DNA from: Piromyces finnis
Lineage: Eukaryota > Neocallimastigomycota > Neocallimastigomycetes > Neocallimastigales > Neocallimastigaceae
DNA: 64,000 bases
Direction of reading: 5' to 3'
NCBI GenBank assembly: GCA_002104945.1
Contig: MCFH01000002.1
Span: 310,001 to 374,000 of the forward strand
The position numbers and the translations under genes are program-made. Shown here one piece after another: positions 22,422 to 35,588 of the stretch. Under the pieces are notes generated by a model. The model did not search any database, was not told the DNA's origin, and saw nothing but the letters and a program-made list of their open reading frames with translations. The first letter of the stretch is position 1. Each line of letters begins with the position of its first letter.

Positions 22422-22516
22422 TATTATTTATTATCATACTATCATTGTTTTTGAAGATAACTATTAATAATAATATTAATAGTCATCAAAAACAATGATT
22501 GTATGATTATTTATTT
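22422..22516. repeat. Long imperfect inverted repeat (about 40-nt arms)
   Basis: The left arm carries ATCATTGTTTTTGA and ACTATTAATA. The right arm carries the reverse complements TATTAATAGT and TCAAAAACAATGAT. The arms extend on both sides with a few mismatches and a 2-nt offset, so a long hairpin with a small AT loop is possible. It could be a tiny decayed MITE-like element or a structured regulatory site. No target-site duplication was evident by eye. Confidence 0.6.
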
Positions 22517-24385
22517 TATTAATTATTATTTAATAATAATTATTAAGTTGGTAGTATTTGAATTATTATTATTATTGTTGTTGTTGTATAGTATTTAATA
22601 ATTTATACTTTTATTTTTAATTTTTGAAAATTAATTTTATTATTAATCAATTATCATTATTATCATTATTAACTGTTGATTATTATTGATTATTTTTATT
22701 TTATTATTCTTTTATTATTTTATTATTATTAATTAGTAGTAAGTATTTTTTTTTAATTATTATTTTATTAAAATTATTTATTCATTAGACTTGACTCATC
22801 AATCTTTTATTAAAATATTTTTTATTAATAAAATACCTTTATAATTTTTATTATTATAATAAATGATGTTTATGTAAAAAAAAAAATTAAAAATTAAAAA
22901 AAATAGTTGTTGGTAGGTAGGTTATAACCATTTTTATTTTTAAACTTTACGTGTTTTTTTTTTTTTATTTAATTCTATATTTAAAAAAAAAATTTTTAAG
23001 GTTATTTTTATATATAAATTTTAGCCAATAAAATTAAGATGAGAACTTACCTTAATTCTTTTGGTGAAAAAAAAAGTTTCAATTAGAATTTTTGGTGATA
23101 AAAAAATAGTTTTATTTATTATTAACTTTTGGTATTGATAACAAAATAAAATAATTTGAACTTTAAAATTTCTCTTTTTTACTAATTCATTGATAATTAT
23201 GAAATGAATGGAAATCTATTATTCAATAAAATTTGTAAAAAAAATAAAATGTAACAAAATACGTTCAATATACACACCTCTTTAAAACCATTTAAATATT
23301 ATATTTAAAAAAAAAAAAAAAAAAAAAAGAATTTAAATTGTCGTTCTTTCAAACTATTTATATATAAAATAAAGTAATAAAAAAAATGATGATGATATAA
23401 TATCATATAATATTATTCATAACCTCTTTTTTAAATTATTTATAAAATCATAATTATAATACAGCCTAATAATCCTAACAATATTTAATAATAATAATTA
23501 TTAATAAATAATAAAATTTTAATATATAATAAACTTTTTTTAATAAACACAATTAATATTAATTTTCTTACACGTTAAATTAAAATAAATTAAAAAATTA
23601 AAAAATATGTAAAAGATTTACATAAATATGGTAAATAAATGTATAATAAATAAAAAAAAGTATAATTTATAGTTTTTAAAGAAGATAAAAAGCTGATGAT
23701 TTCATTGTATTTTCTAATAATAACAATGATAAAAATTTTTTTACCTTTTTTAATTATATAAAAAGATAATAAACTTCATCAATCCACACATTTAAAATTT
23801 TAAAGTTTTTTTAAATGAAAGTTTATAGGAGATTAAAGTTTAAAAAAGAAATGATATTAACAAAATTTAATATCATTCTATACAAAAACAAAATTGAATG
23901 GAAAAAAAAATTAAACTATTTATTAATATAAAAAATTTAATTTATAAAAGTATTAAAATTTTATATTAAATTATTTAAATTAAACCCCTAAAAAACTTTA
24001 TTAGAAACAGGATATTTGTATTAAAAAATGTATACATTGTTGTAAAAAAATACATTATTCATATGTATTAAAGTGGAAAAGAAAATGGATGAATTAGTAT
24101 TTATCCTAGATTTTTGGCGATTTTAGCCAGACTTTTTAGCCAGAAGAAATTCGACTCTTATCAAACTTTTAACCAGTTTTTACTTTATCTTTTGAGTAAT
24201 AGTGATGCTAATAATATATTTTTTATTTTTTTATTTTAATATAGTATTAAAAATAGTGAGAAAATATAATAATCTCCCAATAAACAATTTTCTTTGTTTT
24301 ATAATAATTATAGTAGAGTTAGGGAAAAATAAAAAAAAATCAATATTAAAAAATACACATGTTAATAAAGTAAATGAATAAATAA

Positions 24386-24475
24386 ATAAATGTTTAACAT
24401 GTTAAATGAATGAATGAATATAATAATAATTAAAAAAATAAATGTTTAACATGTTAAATGAATGAATGAATATAT
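24386..24475. repeat. Two-copy tandem repeat carrying the palindrome TTTAACATGTTAAA
   Basis: The perfect 14-bp palindrome TTTAACATGTTAAA occurs at 24393-24406 and again at 24445-24458, a period of 52 nt. Both copies are followed by the same (TGAA)n stretch. It may be a local duplication of a protein-binding site or a simple replication product. Confidence 0.65.
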
Positions 24476-25054
24476 TAATAACTAAATAAATAACTTTGGA
24501 AAATAGTTTAGGAAAATAAAAAAAAAAGTTAAAAAATTCTGAATCAAAAGATCTTCCCATTTAAAAAAATTATTCTTATAAATAATAGTAATTAAAGTTT
24601 GAAGCTGTGAGATTAATATCAAAATAATAGTAATTTAAGTTACGTACTTTAATTATTAATAAATTTATTAACAATACTAAATCATGGAAATTTTTTACAA
24701 AACATAAGCCAATAAAAGGAAGGGGAAAAAAAATACAGTAATTTAAAAAAAGTTTATTTTTAATGATTTATTTTATTTTATTAACGTATTATTATTCTAT
24801 TTTTTGTACCTTCTTGTACTATTCTAATAATAATACTTTTCCTATTATGATGATGGCATAAGACTTTTACCATGCAATTATATGAAATATGTCCTCTAAG
24901 GGAATAACATATAATAATAATATATCTTTACAATTATCCTATCCAATATAGATTATAAAATTTTATATGCTATAACAAAAAATAAGACTTTAAAAATTTC
25001 TTATATTTCGTATACATTATTGTTATCGTCCATTTTATTTTAGATCATAAAGTA

Positions 25055-25195
25055 ATTCGATTTTAACTATGTCTATTTCATTATAATTAATAAAAATAAT
25101 TTGGTTTGTGTCTATTTTATTATATAGTAAATTTGGTTTAATTGTGTCTATTATAGGTTTAAATTAATTTAGTCTATATCTTTGTATTAACTAAT
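25055..25195. repeat. Decayed tandem repeat with GTGTCTAT core
   Basis: The words ATGTCTATTTCATTATA, GTGTCTATTTTATTATA and GTGTCTATTATAGG recur with about 45-nt spacing, separated by AATTTGGTTT-type spacers. The copies are diverged. The stretch is more complex than the surrounding homopolymers, but it has no open frame. Confidence 0.4.
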
Positions 25196-27733
25196 ACTAT
25201 TAATCTATAAATGTGGTTAATTACCAATTCAACTATCATATATTATAGAAAAAAAAAAAAAAGTAGTATTTAGGATGAAATAAAATTTAGATTATAATGA
25301 CATTTTGATCCATACCAGAGAATATATATACATGCATGTATAAGTATCAATAATGATTATAAAAATAAAAAATATATATTGATAATTATTAATACTAATA
25401 TATAAATTTTCCACAAGCAAAACAAAATTATTATTTTTTTATTATATTTACTTCCTACATAAATAAAAAAGAAAAAAAAAAAAAGAATTGAAAATACATT
25501 TCATCTTTAATCCTTCTATTATAAATATATATAAATATATTAGGTATTAACTCTACTATAAATAAAATAAAGTTGACTAAATTTACATTAATTATACAAT
25601 TTAAAGAGTGTGTTAAAAAAAACTAACATTTTTTTTTCAATAATGATCTTTTTAAAAAAAGTTTTATTATTTATCTATTCATTAATTATTATTAGTTTTA
25701 AACTTAAAATTCATATTTATTTTTTTTTAATTGAGAATAAAGTTAATTCTTTTTTATACAAGGACACCGTTGTTTTACTATGTTTATGGTGTTATTCCCT
25801 TTTTTTTTTTTTTAGATGAATAATAATTGGAAGGGAAAATTATAATAATATTTATTAAAAAAAAATAGTGGATTCATTTCGGAGAGCGGGAAATATTATA
25901 AATAATTATTAATAATAAAAAATTTTTTTTTTTTAATTATTTATCTTTTTAATTCTTTTTTTGTTTAGTGTATGATTTTCATAATTTCCCTTGTTTACTT
26001 TTAGTATAAAGATATACTTTTTATGTATGTGTATATTATGTTGTTGTAAAAATAATATTTTTTTTGCAATAGGATTAATGAAAAAAAAAAAAAAAAGAAA
26101 TAGTTAACATTGAATAAAAATGAAATATTTTATTTTATTTACACGATATGAAGATATATTTAATGGAATAATATTGATAATAATAAGCCAATTAATTCCT
26201 TTTTTTTTTCTTCCTATTCGTATTTAGAAATAGATCATTTATCCTTTATAAATAATTCAATAATATTTATTATTTCAACATCACTTTAGTGGATTAAAAT
26301 AAAACTTTATAAAGATTATTTAAAACTGTATATATAAAAAGACATCTTTTATTTAAGATGATGATGTTATATAGTATTTTTTTTTTAAAAAAAACAACAA
26401 CTTTTATATGCTTTTAAAAAAGTAGTAAGAATATTTTGTTTCTATGACTTTATCCTATTTAAATAAAAAAAAAAAGATTCCTTTTTAGTTTTATCAATTT
26501 ATTTCTTTTTTAAAAAACAAGTTAATATAAATAATATATCATCATTATCATTATTTTTTCAGGTTGGGTATATCTATTTATATAAAAGATCAAGCTAATT
26601 CAGTACATTATTTTAATAATTTCATTAATATTATTGATACTGTCATCATATATATTAGTTAGCTAATTCAAAAGTTATTCAAACAAATTTATCTTTACAC
26701 CTTTATTAAAAAAAAAATAAAAAATCAACACACACAAGAAAAAGAAAGAAAGAAATCGAAAAACTTTTTTTTTTAAAAAAAAAATAAATAAAAGATAAGT
26801 TTACACTATTGAAGTATTTATATTAATAATGATGAAAAAAAAAAAAAAAAAAGGGAGTCTACAAGGAAAAAAAGTACAGATTATATTTTTATATTTAAAA
26901 AAAAAAAAAAAACAATTAAAATAAATAAATTATATAATTATTTATAAAGCATTTTGATAATAATAATAACAACAACAACAACAACAACAATAATAATAAT
27001 GAATAAATATATAAAAAAGAGGATGAATAAAAAATATAAATTTCAATATTTCTTCAATAATTTCACTAATCTTGCAATTACCATAAAACTTAGATCTAAA
27101 GATCAAAAAACTTTTTTATTTTATTTCTTTTTTTTTAGGTATGAATAAATATTTATTTTTTCAATATTCATTTTTTTTTTTTTCTTTTGTAATAATGAAA
27201 TAAAAAAATAGATATATATAATCAAATCTATAAAGTTACAATAATCAAGAGTATAATTTATTTAATTATAATACAATAAATAGTTTTAAAGTCTTTTTTT
27301 TTTAAAAAAAAAAATAATAAAACTTTAGATTTCTTTTTTCTTTCTTTTTTTTTCAATAAATTTCCATTTAATTATTTGTTATTTATAATGGGGGTAATGA
27401 AACATTTGTTAAATCAAGTAATCAGTTTTTTTTTATTATTATTCTTTATTCATGATGATTTAATGATGACAATATTAATATCATTATAAATCTCATTCAA
27501 TATCTATATTCCCTTTAAAAATGTAAATGGTTAAACTCTTCTTGGCTTAATAATAAATTTTAATCTTTTTTTTTTTTTCAATTTTTTTAGGATTGTTTAT
27601 TTCATTTTGTTAAAAAAAGGATTCCCTAGATCTAATCATGATGATCACAATTTCGTAATTATTCTCATCATCTAATTTCTTTTATTTGTTACCCATTAAC
27701 AACCATTATTTTTAAAGGTTGATTAAAACAAAA

Positions 27734-28234
27734 GTCGTTCCAGTTTTTATCCTGGTTGTTAAGGCGTTTCCTTAGCATACATAAGGCTTCTGGTTCGACC
27801 CCGCAGATGTCAGTGCCTGTGGATTTTCCCACTGGGTTTGCCATGGGTTGGGTTATGATATTCAGGTAAGTATAAATGAACTTTCTAATTTACTACTATG
27901 ATAATAACACTCGTCTAGCCGGCCTGAGAGGGTCTAGTGTACATGGTACATTCCTTAATCAATTTAAGTGTAAACATTAGGGGGCGGTTGACACGTGATC
28001 AAATTGACTATAAGAGGCTTAGCATTGTAGTTGTGAAATATCGTACAACGACATGCATCTAATGTACATGGATTAAGTGAGCGTCGAAGCTGAAGAAACA
28101 GTATGACAGACCAGGAGGGTCACAACCACCTAGCAATAGGAATGAGCCAACGTTTCTCTAAGAACCACCATTGGAGCTAACTCTGATCGATGGGAGAAAT
28201 GCACTCGGAAGTTAAAAAAAAAAAAAAAAAAAAA
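27734..28234 (+). mobile_element. tRNA-derived SINE, copy 1 (with target-site duplication)
   Basis: A 480-nt body of clearly higher GC than its surroundings ends in 21 A (28214-28234). It is flanked by a perfect 14-nt direct repeat TGATTAAAACAAAA (27720-27733 and 28235-28248), as made by target-primed reverse transcription. The 5' part carries a pol III B-box, GGTTCGACCCC, at 27792-27802, and an A-box-like CTGGTTGTTAAGGCG about 35 nt before it. Together these indicate a tRNA-related head. No long open frame is present, so it depends on a LINE partner elsewhere. It matches the copy at 35589 almost base for base, apart from one C/T difference in the head and 55 nt missing after 27949. It lies antisense to, and between, the two zinc-finger genes. 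Confidence 0.88.
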
Positions 28235-28248
28235 TGATTAAAACAAAA

Positions 28249-29710
28249 AAAGAATATTTAATTTATTCATCCTTTACTCCAAAAAAAAAAAAAAAAATTA
28301 AAACTTTTATTATTTTGGTTGGTACAAATTATGGTGGTTAAACACAAGGAAAAAAATGCTTTTTTCTTTTTTTACATTGACATTATTCTATTTTTCCCTT
28401 AAGAAAAGGAAGTCGTTACCCATCATTTTTTCTTTTTTTTCTTTTTTTTTTTTTTTTGAAAGATTTTTCATTTTTCATTTTTAATAGGTCAAAAATAATT
28501 AATAAATAAAAATTTTTTTCTCCAACGATCGCCACATGCCATACTTTTGTAGGAATAATTTTTTTATGATATAGGAATAATAGGAAGATGAAATTTATGC
28601 TCTTTTTTTTTTGGCGATAGTGGAATTAACTATTTCTATAAAAGGATTATTTTAATACAATGAAAAAAGAAAGAAAACAAAATATACACATGGTAAGATA
28701 TAAAGAAGAAAATTAAATTTTGTTAAAGAAACCTGTTGAAATACTAATATGGATGAATATTTTAATACAAAATATTGATTAAATAGATTTATATCTTCTC
28801 AAAAAAAATAATAATAATAATAATATTAATATTAATAATAATATTATTATACAAAGAAATAATTGAAACTTTTTGAATAATAAAAAAGTTTAATGAAAAA
28901 TGTCAAAAAAAAAAAAAAGTTAACAAATTATTAATTGTAAAAAGAAGAAAAAAAATCTTTTCTTTTTTTAATTTTTATATTATTTACCAATTTAGGATTA
29001 ATTATTAATTTTAAAAAAATTTATGGAAAAAAAAAATTTTAAACTTTTTTAAATTTTCAATTAGTTGTCCTTTTGAAAAAAAAAAAAAATTTTTTTAATA
29101 TAAAAGCTTAATTTAAAAAAAAAAATGAATGAAAGTAAAAAATAAAAAAAAAAAAGAATAAAGAATTAATAATGATAATATTTTATAAACTCAGATTTAT
29201 TTTGTAGAATAATGATTAATTAAATTAAAAAATATATATTATGTTTATATTTGTATATATATACTATTTTTAAAAATTTTATTTTAAATATAGTATAATG
29301 AAAAAAAAAAAAAAAAAGATGGTTAGATTCCGACTTAATGTTTTAAATAATATATGTAACATTTTATGATTATTATTACAAGAATAATAATTAAAAAATG
29401 GTTCAAGCATTAACAAAAAAAAATGTATATATTGATCAGATTGATCAACATATCTTGAACATATAGATATCTATTTTTTCTCTTTCATTAAATAAAAGAG
29501 AAAAATTAAATACTATAAAGTTTTATATATATACATTTTACATTCTTTTTTTTTTTTTTTTTTTTTGAAAAAAAAAATAAATAAGCAAGGTATTTTAAGT
29601 TATGTTTTACAAAAATTGAGGTGGCGTTACGTTTATTGTTTTTTTTTGATAAATGATATTATAATTGATTTATTGATTTTTGAAGGGTGTGTGTGTGTGG
29701 ATGTGTGTTT
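28249..29710. other. Intergenic between SINE copy 1 and zinc-finger gene B
   Basis: This stretch consists of A/T homopolymers and short repeats. It ends in a GT-rich microsatellite at about 29684-29709, right after the stop codon of the minus-strand zinc-finger gene, and therefore probably in its 3' UTR. I see no gene. Confidence 0.5.
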
Positions 29711-32548
29711 TTAAGATGAACAGAAATTTGTAATGAAACTAATAGACATTATATTTTTTATATTATTATTATTATTATCGTTATCGTTATCATCATCATT
29801 TATAGCATTCATGTGATATAGTGATGGTGGTGGTAAGGGTTCTTTTTTTATTGAATTACCTATAGTAAAAAAAAAAAAAAAAATTAGTTCATTATCAAGG
29901 AAATACTAAAAAAAATATAAAATTATTGGGTAATTGTTGTTAACAATAGATAAAAAGAGGTATATACCTTGTAGACTATCATCAAGATTTGATAATTCAC
30001 AGGGATTATCTAGAGATGTGATCTTTCTTTCAATTTTATTTATACGTTCCCCTTCCTTCATACCAAATTTTATAGGAGAATTGTAGTGGGTTGAATTATT
30101 TTCATTTTTAATGTATTGGTGGGGTTCTTTTTCAGTTGTCGTATCATCATCGTCATCATCATAGAATAAAGCATTGGCATTGTAAGGATCATTTGAATTA
30201 CAATTAGAAGAAGAGGTATCATCCTTTCTGCTGATATTCATTTCTGTTTTTTCAGAATCTTGATCATTGAATTTAGGAGGTGGAAAAATAGTTGAACTGT
30301 ATAATTTTTTCACATCATGAATATCTTTTTCTTGATCATCCTTTTTATCCATGACATTAACTAATGTTCGACTGCTACTTTCACTATTACTGTTTTTATT
30401 TGAAAAGGAATCCTTTGGACTTACAAAGAGTTCTATTCTATCGGTGGCAAAGGTAGTAGGGGTGGAAGTGGAGGTATACCTGGTAGAATAATCCTCTTTG
30501 TTGGATAGGGATTCATTGGTATAATGATTGAATAGTATTGGACAATAATTCTTATTGTCCTTGTGCGTATCTTGTTTGTAAGAAGACAATAAATCATTGG
30601 AAATTTCTTTGGATTTTGGGGATAAATTATTATTTTTTTGGTTGGTTGTAAAAGTGTTAGAGGGATTGGTGTAACAACCATAAGTAGTGTTAGAATAACA
30701 GTGTTTACGGGGGGACAGGTATCTTTTATCATTTGAATTCCATGAGGAGTGGTTTATTTCCTCTTCTTCAAGAGGTGGAGGAGCATTAGGGGTACGATGG
30801 GTATAATTTTTATAATTTTTTTGAGAAATTAAATAGCCTTCTTCTTCTTTTGGTGATGGTGAATTATCTTTATAATGGTGTATTAGTTGAAGAGGATCCA
30901 TAGGATAGGCGTTTGTAGAATTAGGTTCTAAAGGATAAGGTGAATTCTTTGAATAATAGGGATCCTTATGACTACTACTAGAAGGTAGGAGGTTTTCATT
31001 TAAATAATTTTCTGGATAATTTCCTTTATCCTCACCCCCATTGTAATACGGATCTTTGTCGTGTGGAGGGAAGCAAGTCACAGAGGAACTATTTGAATAG
31101 GTTTCCTGAATGGGAGGGTATCTTTTTGATAAAGAGAAAGAAGAATGACTATCCTTACAACCACTACTTTCATATTCCAAATAATTTTTATTATTATATA
31201 CATTGTCAGGAATGTATTGGATGCTTTTCTTAGGGATGAGATAATCCTTATTATCACTATCCTGGGGGTAACGTTGATCTTCATTATTATTATTATATCT
31301 TGATAGTGGAGAATAATCCATTTTTTTACTACCTGGACTATCATAAGAATATGGAAAATACGAGTAATCCTGCTTATGCTTGATGATAGGGTTATTCGAA
31401 GCTGGAAGAGTATAATGACGATTTTCAAATGGTAAAGGAATGAGCCTATTGGTATTATTATTATTATTATAGGATTTATTTAAAAATTTAGTATCATGAA
31501 TTTTTTTCTTTTTTAAAATTCCTATTTTATTTGGTTGTTTTTGTTTTTGATAATGAAGTTGTTCATGACGCTTTAAACCATCTCTTCTTGAAAATCGTTT
31601 ATTACAATTAAAATAAGAACACTTGTAGGGTTTTTCTCCCGAATGTATACGTAAATGTCTTATCAAATGTTCGCACCTTTTATAAATATAAAAATATATA
31701 TATAATGGTATAGTTTTAATATATTGATAATAATTTTGTAATAGTTTTACTTTATTTTTTTTTATTTTATTTTTAAAAGCAATGTAATTATCTATTTTAT
31801 AAATTTTAATTTTCATTTTCATTTTTTTTTTTTTTCCATTAAAATCAATTTACAATTTTGAATTAATCTTTGATAAAAGTATTTTTTTTTAAAACACATT
31901 CAATTTAAATAATATTTACTACATTTATCAATAATTATTTTTTTTTTATTTTTATTTCAGATTTTGTTGTAGTCTTTATTAAATTGAAAATATATATCTA
32001 TATAAAATTAAAAGAAAAGATAAAGCTAATTAATGAATGACTAAATAATAAAAATTTTATTTAATATATAAATATTTTATATATTAAATAAAATTTCATA
32101 ATTCAAAAGAGATACATATTTTATTTTATTTTTTATTTTTTTTTTTTTTTTACTTTTTGAATGTAGCTATAGTTAAAAAACTATTATGTTCTCATGATGA
32201 TTAATTATATTATATTTTCAATATAATTTATCATGAATAAAAAAAATAATAATAAAAAATAATAAAAAAAAATTTATAAAACTGATAAAAGTTTATTAAA
32301 ATTAATGTAAAATAAAAAGGGTTATAAAAGGAATACCTTTTAAAAGTTTTTAAACAAGTTGAACAGTGAAATAATCTTTCATAATTATTATTTTCCTGAG
32401 GATTTGTTTTTTTTGTATTTTGTAGAAATTTCGGTTGTGGATTCGGTGGTTGTTGGTGATTTGGTAGTAGTGGATTTGGTGGTAATAGATTTGGTGGTGG
32501 ATTTGGTGGTGGATTAAAAATTTCTGATGGTAAAATTTTTGAATACAT
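29711..32548 (-). CDS. C2H2 zinc-finger transcription factor, paralogue B (Mig1/CreA-like finger pair)
   Basis: The exons, on the minus strand, are 32548-32337, 31676-29968 and 29859-29711, giving 689 aa. Exon 1 codes a Pro/Asn-rich N-terminus (PPNPPPN-type repeats) and the first half of finger 1. Intron 1 interrupts the same Arg codon as in paralogue A. Finger 1 is HCSTCLKTFKR + CEHLIRHLRIH; finger 2 is YKCSYFNCNKRFSRRDGLKR, then HEQLH. The linker is the canonical HSGEKPYKC. Helix residues -1, 2, 3, 6 read R-E-H-R, as in Mig1/CreA finger 1, and R-D-G-R. A long Asn/Ser/Pro/Tyr-rich disordered region follows. The last exon codes an acidic Asp/Asn run and ends IMSISFITNFCSS. This matches the tail of paralogue A and supports the terminal splice (GTATAT donor, CTATAG acceptor) over a read-through end at 29906. 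The role is likely sequence-specific nuclear repression or activation; the target is unknown. Confidence 0.87.
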
Positions 32549-32937
32549 TTTAACTATTTTTTTTTTAATAATAAATGAAAAAGATAAAATAATAAAAATA
32601 CAATTAAAAGAAAAAGTTCATAAACTATTATTAGAATAAAGAAAAATTGTTTTCTTTTATAAAAGATTATAAAAAAAAAAAAGGAAAAAAAGGAATACTA
32701 GAGTTTGATGAAATATATCTATATCATATTTTTATTATATATAAATATATGATTGCTATTTTTTTTTATATAGTTTTTATATTTTTTTTTTTTTTTTTAT
32801 AAAAATAATAATAATAATTTTTTTATAAAAAAAAATAAAGGATTTATTTGTATAGACTTTTTTAACTCTATTTTTTCTTCTTCTTTAATTAATGTATTGT
32901 ATAAAAAAGATTCTTTTAATAATAATACTTTAAAAAA

Positions 32938-32975
<38 letters not shown>

Positions 32976-33462
32976 AATATATTTATATTTCTTTTATTTA
33001 AAAAAAAATATAAAATATATATATAATAAATATATTAATTTTTTTTCAATTAAAATAAATTAATTATAAATATTTTTTTATAATAATTTTATTAATCATT
33101 TTGGGAAAATGTTTTTTTTTTTTTTTTTTAATTATTAAAATTAATATTTATAATTATATATTTTAATTATTTTTTAAAAAAAAACTATTTTATTATATTT
33201 TAAACTAAAAAAGTATTAAAGTTTTTTTGGTTTTTATAAAACTTTTTTTTTATTATTTTTATTATTATTATTAAATAGTATATAGAGTTTTTTTATTATT
33301 ATTTTTATTTTTTTAATTTTTATTTTTACTATTGATTATTTAATAAAAAATTTAAAGTTCACATTATTCAAATCACTTAGTTTTTTTTTTATTTTATTTA
33401 ACAATTTCAAGATAATTTTTTATTTTTCCTTTTTTTTAATTAATACTTTTTTAATAATACAT

Positions 33463-33466
<4 letters not shown>

Positions 33467-33515
<49 letters not shown>
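33467..33515. repeat. (AAT)n microsatellite
   Basis: An uninterrupted run of about 16 AAT/ATA units. Confidence 0.9.
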
Positions 33516-33516
<1 letters not shown>

Positions 33517-34764
33517 TTCCATTAAAACAATGAAATATTTAATTATTAGGTTTAAATACATCACACTCAAACACACTTACACTTTAAAAATTATATTAAT
33601 AGTAGTTATAATAAGAAAGAAAGAAAAAAAGCTTTTTGATCATAAAATAGATTATATTGATTCATTTTAGTTAAAAGTTGGTTTAAATTTTTATACTCTA
33701 TATTAAATTGGATAAAAAATGCAGAAATATATTTTATAGTATAAACTCAAAAGTAACCATCTCTAATTAATTATGTTTTTTTACTCTATATTAACTTTTT
33801 TTTATTTTTATTTTTATTCTTTAATATTATTAAATAAATAGTTTATTTCAATTAAATATTATATATAAAGTTTTATCTTTTTCTTTTGAAATTATAATTT
33901 AACCATTTCTTTAAATTTTTTAGTTTTTTAAGAAAATTTTCCAACTTTAAAAATTTTATCTTTGAATTTATAGATAGACTATTTAAATACTTTAAAACTC
34001 GATTATACAACTATTGTCTATGTAATTTGTTTTTTTTTAATAATAATAGAGTTGTAAAATAATATTAAAATGTTTTTTTTTTTTTTAATTTTTTATTATA
34101 AATTAAATATATTGGGTCATATTACTAATTATACATTATACAATAAATAATTAAATAATTTAAAATTATTTTAGGTATCTTTAGAGTATATTAAACTATG
34201 TTTTTTTTTTTTTTTTAAATTTAAAAAGTTTAAATACTTTAAAATGTGTTAAAGTTTTTTCTTTTTTATTTTTTTATCAATTTATTCAGGTTTTGGTTAT
34301 GGTCTTTTTTTTTTTTTTTTTTTAAACAAATATTTTTTAAAAATATGTAACTTTGTTACACTAAAAAAAAACTTTTTTTTTAATATGCATAATATTAATT
34401 TTTAATATAAAAATAAAATAAAAGTGTATCAAACCTTAAATAGAATAATTATATGAATTTTTTTTTTAATTATTAGAAGAAAAGAAAACTTTCTTTCCAC
34501 CCTAATAAGCTACTTTGAATTAATAATAAAAATAATAAATTATAAATGATATTAATTTTTTTTTAAACTTTTTGATAATTTTTCATATATATTTATACTG
34601 TTTTGTTATTCCATACCTTGGTTTTTTTTTTTATCCTCTATTTATAACTTTTTAATATAGAAATTTAATAATAAATTAAACCCATTATCCATTACCTTTA
34701 AAAACTTAATTCAGTGGTTAAATTTTTATTACTTTTGAATTAAAAACTAAATTATACTAAATTG

Positions 34765-34803
34765 TATAGTATAGTATAGTATAGTATAGTATAGTATAGT
34801 ATA
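34765..34803. repeat. (TATAG)n microsatellite
   Basis: About 7.6 perfect copies of the pentamer TATAG in non-coding DNA. Confidence 0.95.
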
Positions 34804-35588
34804 AATACTCAAAATACTTTTGTTACAAAATTATATTCTTTTTTAAATTATATTTACTTTTTTTTATATTAGGATTATTAAAATAGAAACTTTATTATTT
34901 GGTTTTTTGAGTTAATTACTTTAATTAAATTCTTTTTTTTTTTTTTTACAATTTTTTTTAAATTGAATAATTAATATAAAAATAAAAATATATATCACAA
35001 TTTCATAATTTTATTTTTATTTTTTTTTTAAAGATTAAATATATTAACGACATTTTATATTTATACCTTTTTATAGAATTGGATAATAGTTTTTAATAGC
35101 ATTAAATTATATTATACCATTAAACATCATATCACTTTTTTTTTTTTTTTTTGTAGATAAAAAAGTTGTTAAGTAATATTGTTATATATATTTTTATTGT
35201 TTAATTTATTATCTATAGTGCTACTGTATTATTGTATATCTTTAAATTTCAATGTTTTTTTTTTATGTTATTGGTGCTGGTGGTGGTTAAAATCTTGCTT
35301 GCATTAACCACTACTCTACTATAAAAATGAACTAAACTAAAAAAAGGAAAAAAAAAACTTAACAAAATGAATGGTAACATTTTTCTATTTATATATTAAT
35401 TTCTTTTTTTTATTTTTAGTAAAAATTTTAATATTTTAATATTATCTATTATATGATAATAATATATTATAATATATTATATTTAATTAAAAATAAATTA
35501 AATTTTATAATTTTTTTTTTAATTTCCGAGTGTATTAAAGGAATAAAAGAATAAAATGATGTATATCAAATGATTAATTCTAGTGATG

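Larger units (their letters stand above)
21301..27733. other. Long non-coding stretch upstream of zinc-finger gene A
   Basis: There are about 6.4 kb without a supportable gene. The content is homopolymers, TTA/TAA and TA repeats, several inverted repeats and decayed tandem repeats (listed separately). Open frames here are short and made of Phe/Ile/Leu/Lys from poly-A/T. It may hold regulatory sequence for the minus-strand zinc-finger gene that starts at 21300, but I can point to no specific site. Confidence 0.5.
32549..35575. other. Long non-coding stretch upstream of zinc-finger gene B
   Basis: About 3 kb is dominated by poly-A/T runs (one T run of about 32 at 32940-32971) and simple repeats. 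No coding exon could be supported on either strand. It faces the start codon at 32548, so it should contain the promoter. A small hairpin, GTGGTTAA...TTAACCAC, lies at about 35284-35313. Confidence 0.5.

Noticed and set aside
27734-27830. Functional tRNA gene at the SINE head
   Set aside because: It has A/B-box-like sequence but no clear cloverleaf, and it is part of a dispersed, poly-A-tailed element with target-site duplications.
29906-29967. Read-through C-terminus of zinc-finger gene B (GIYLFLSIV... ending at 29906)
   Set aside because: The splice to 29859-29711 gives the IMSISFIT tail shared with the paralogue; the read-through is intron sequence.
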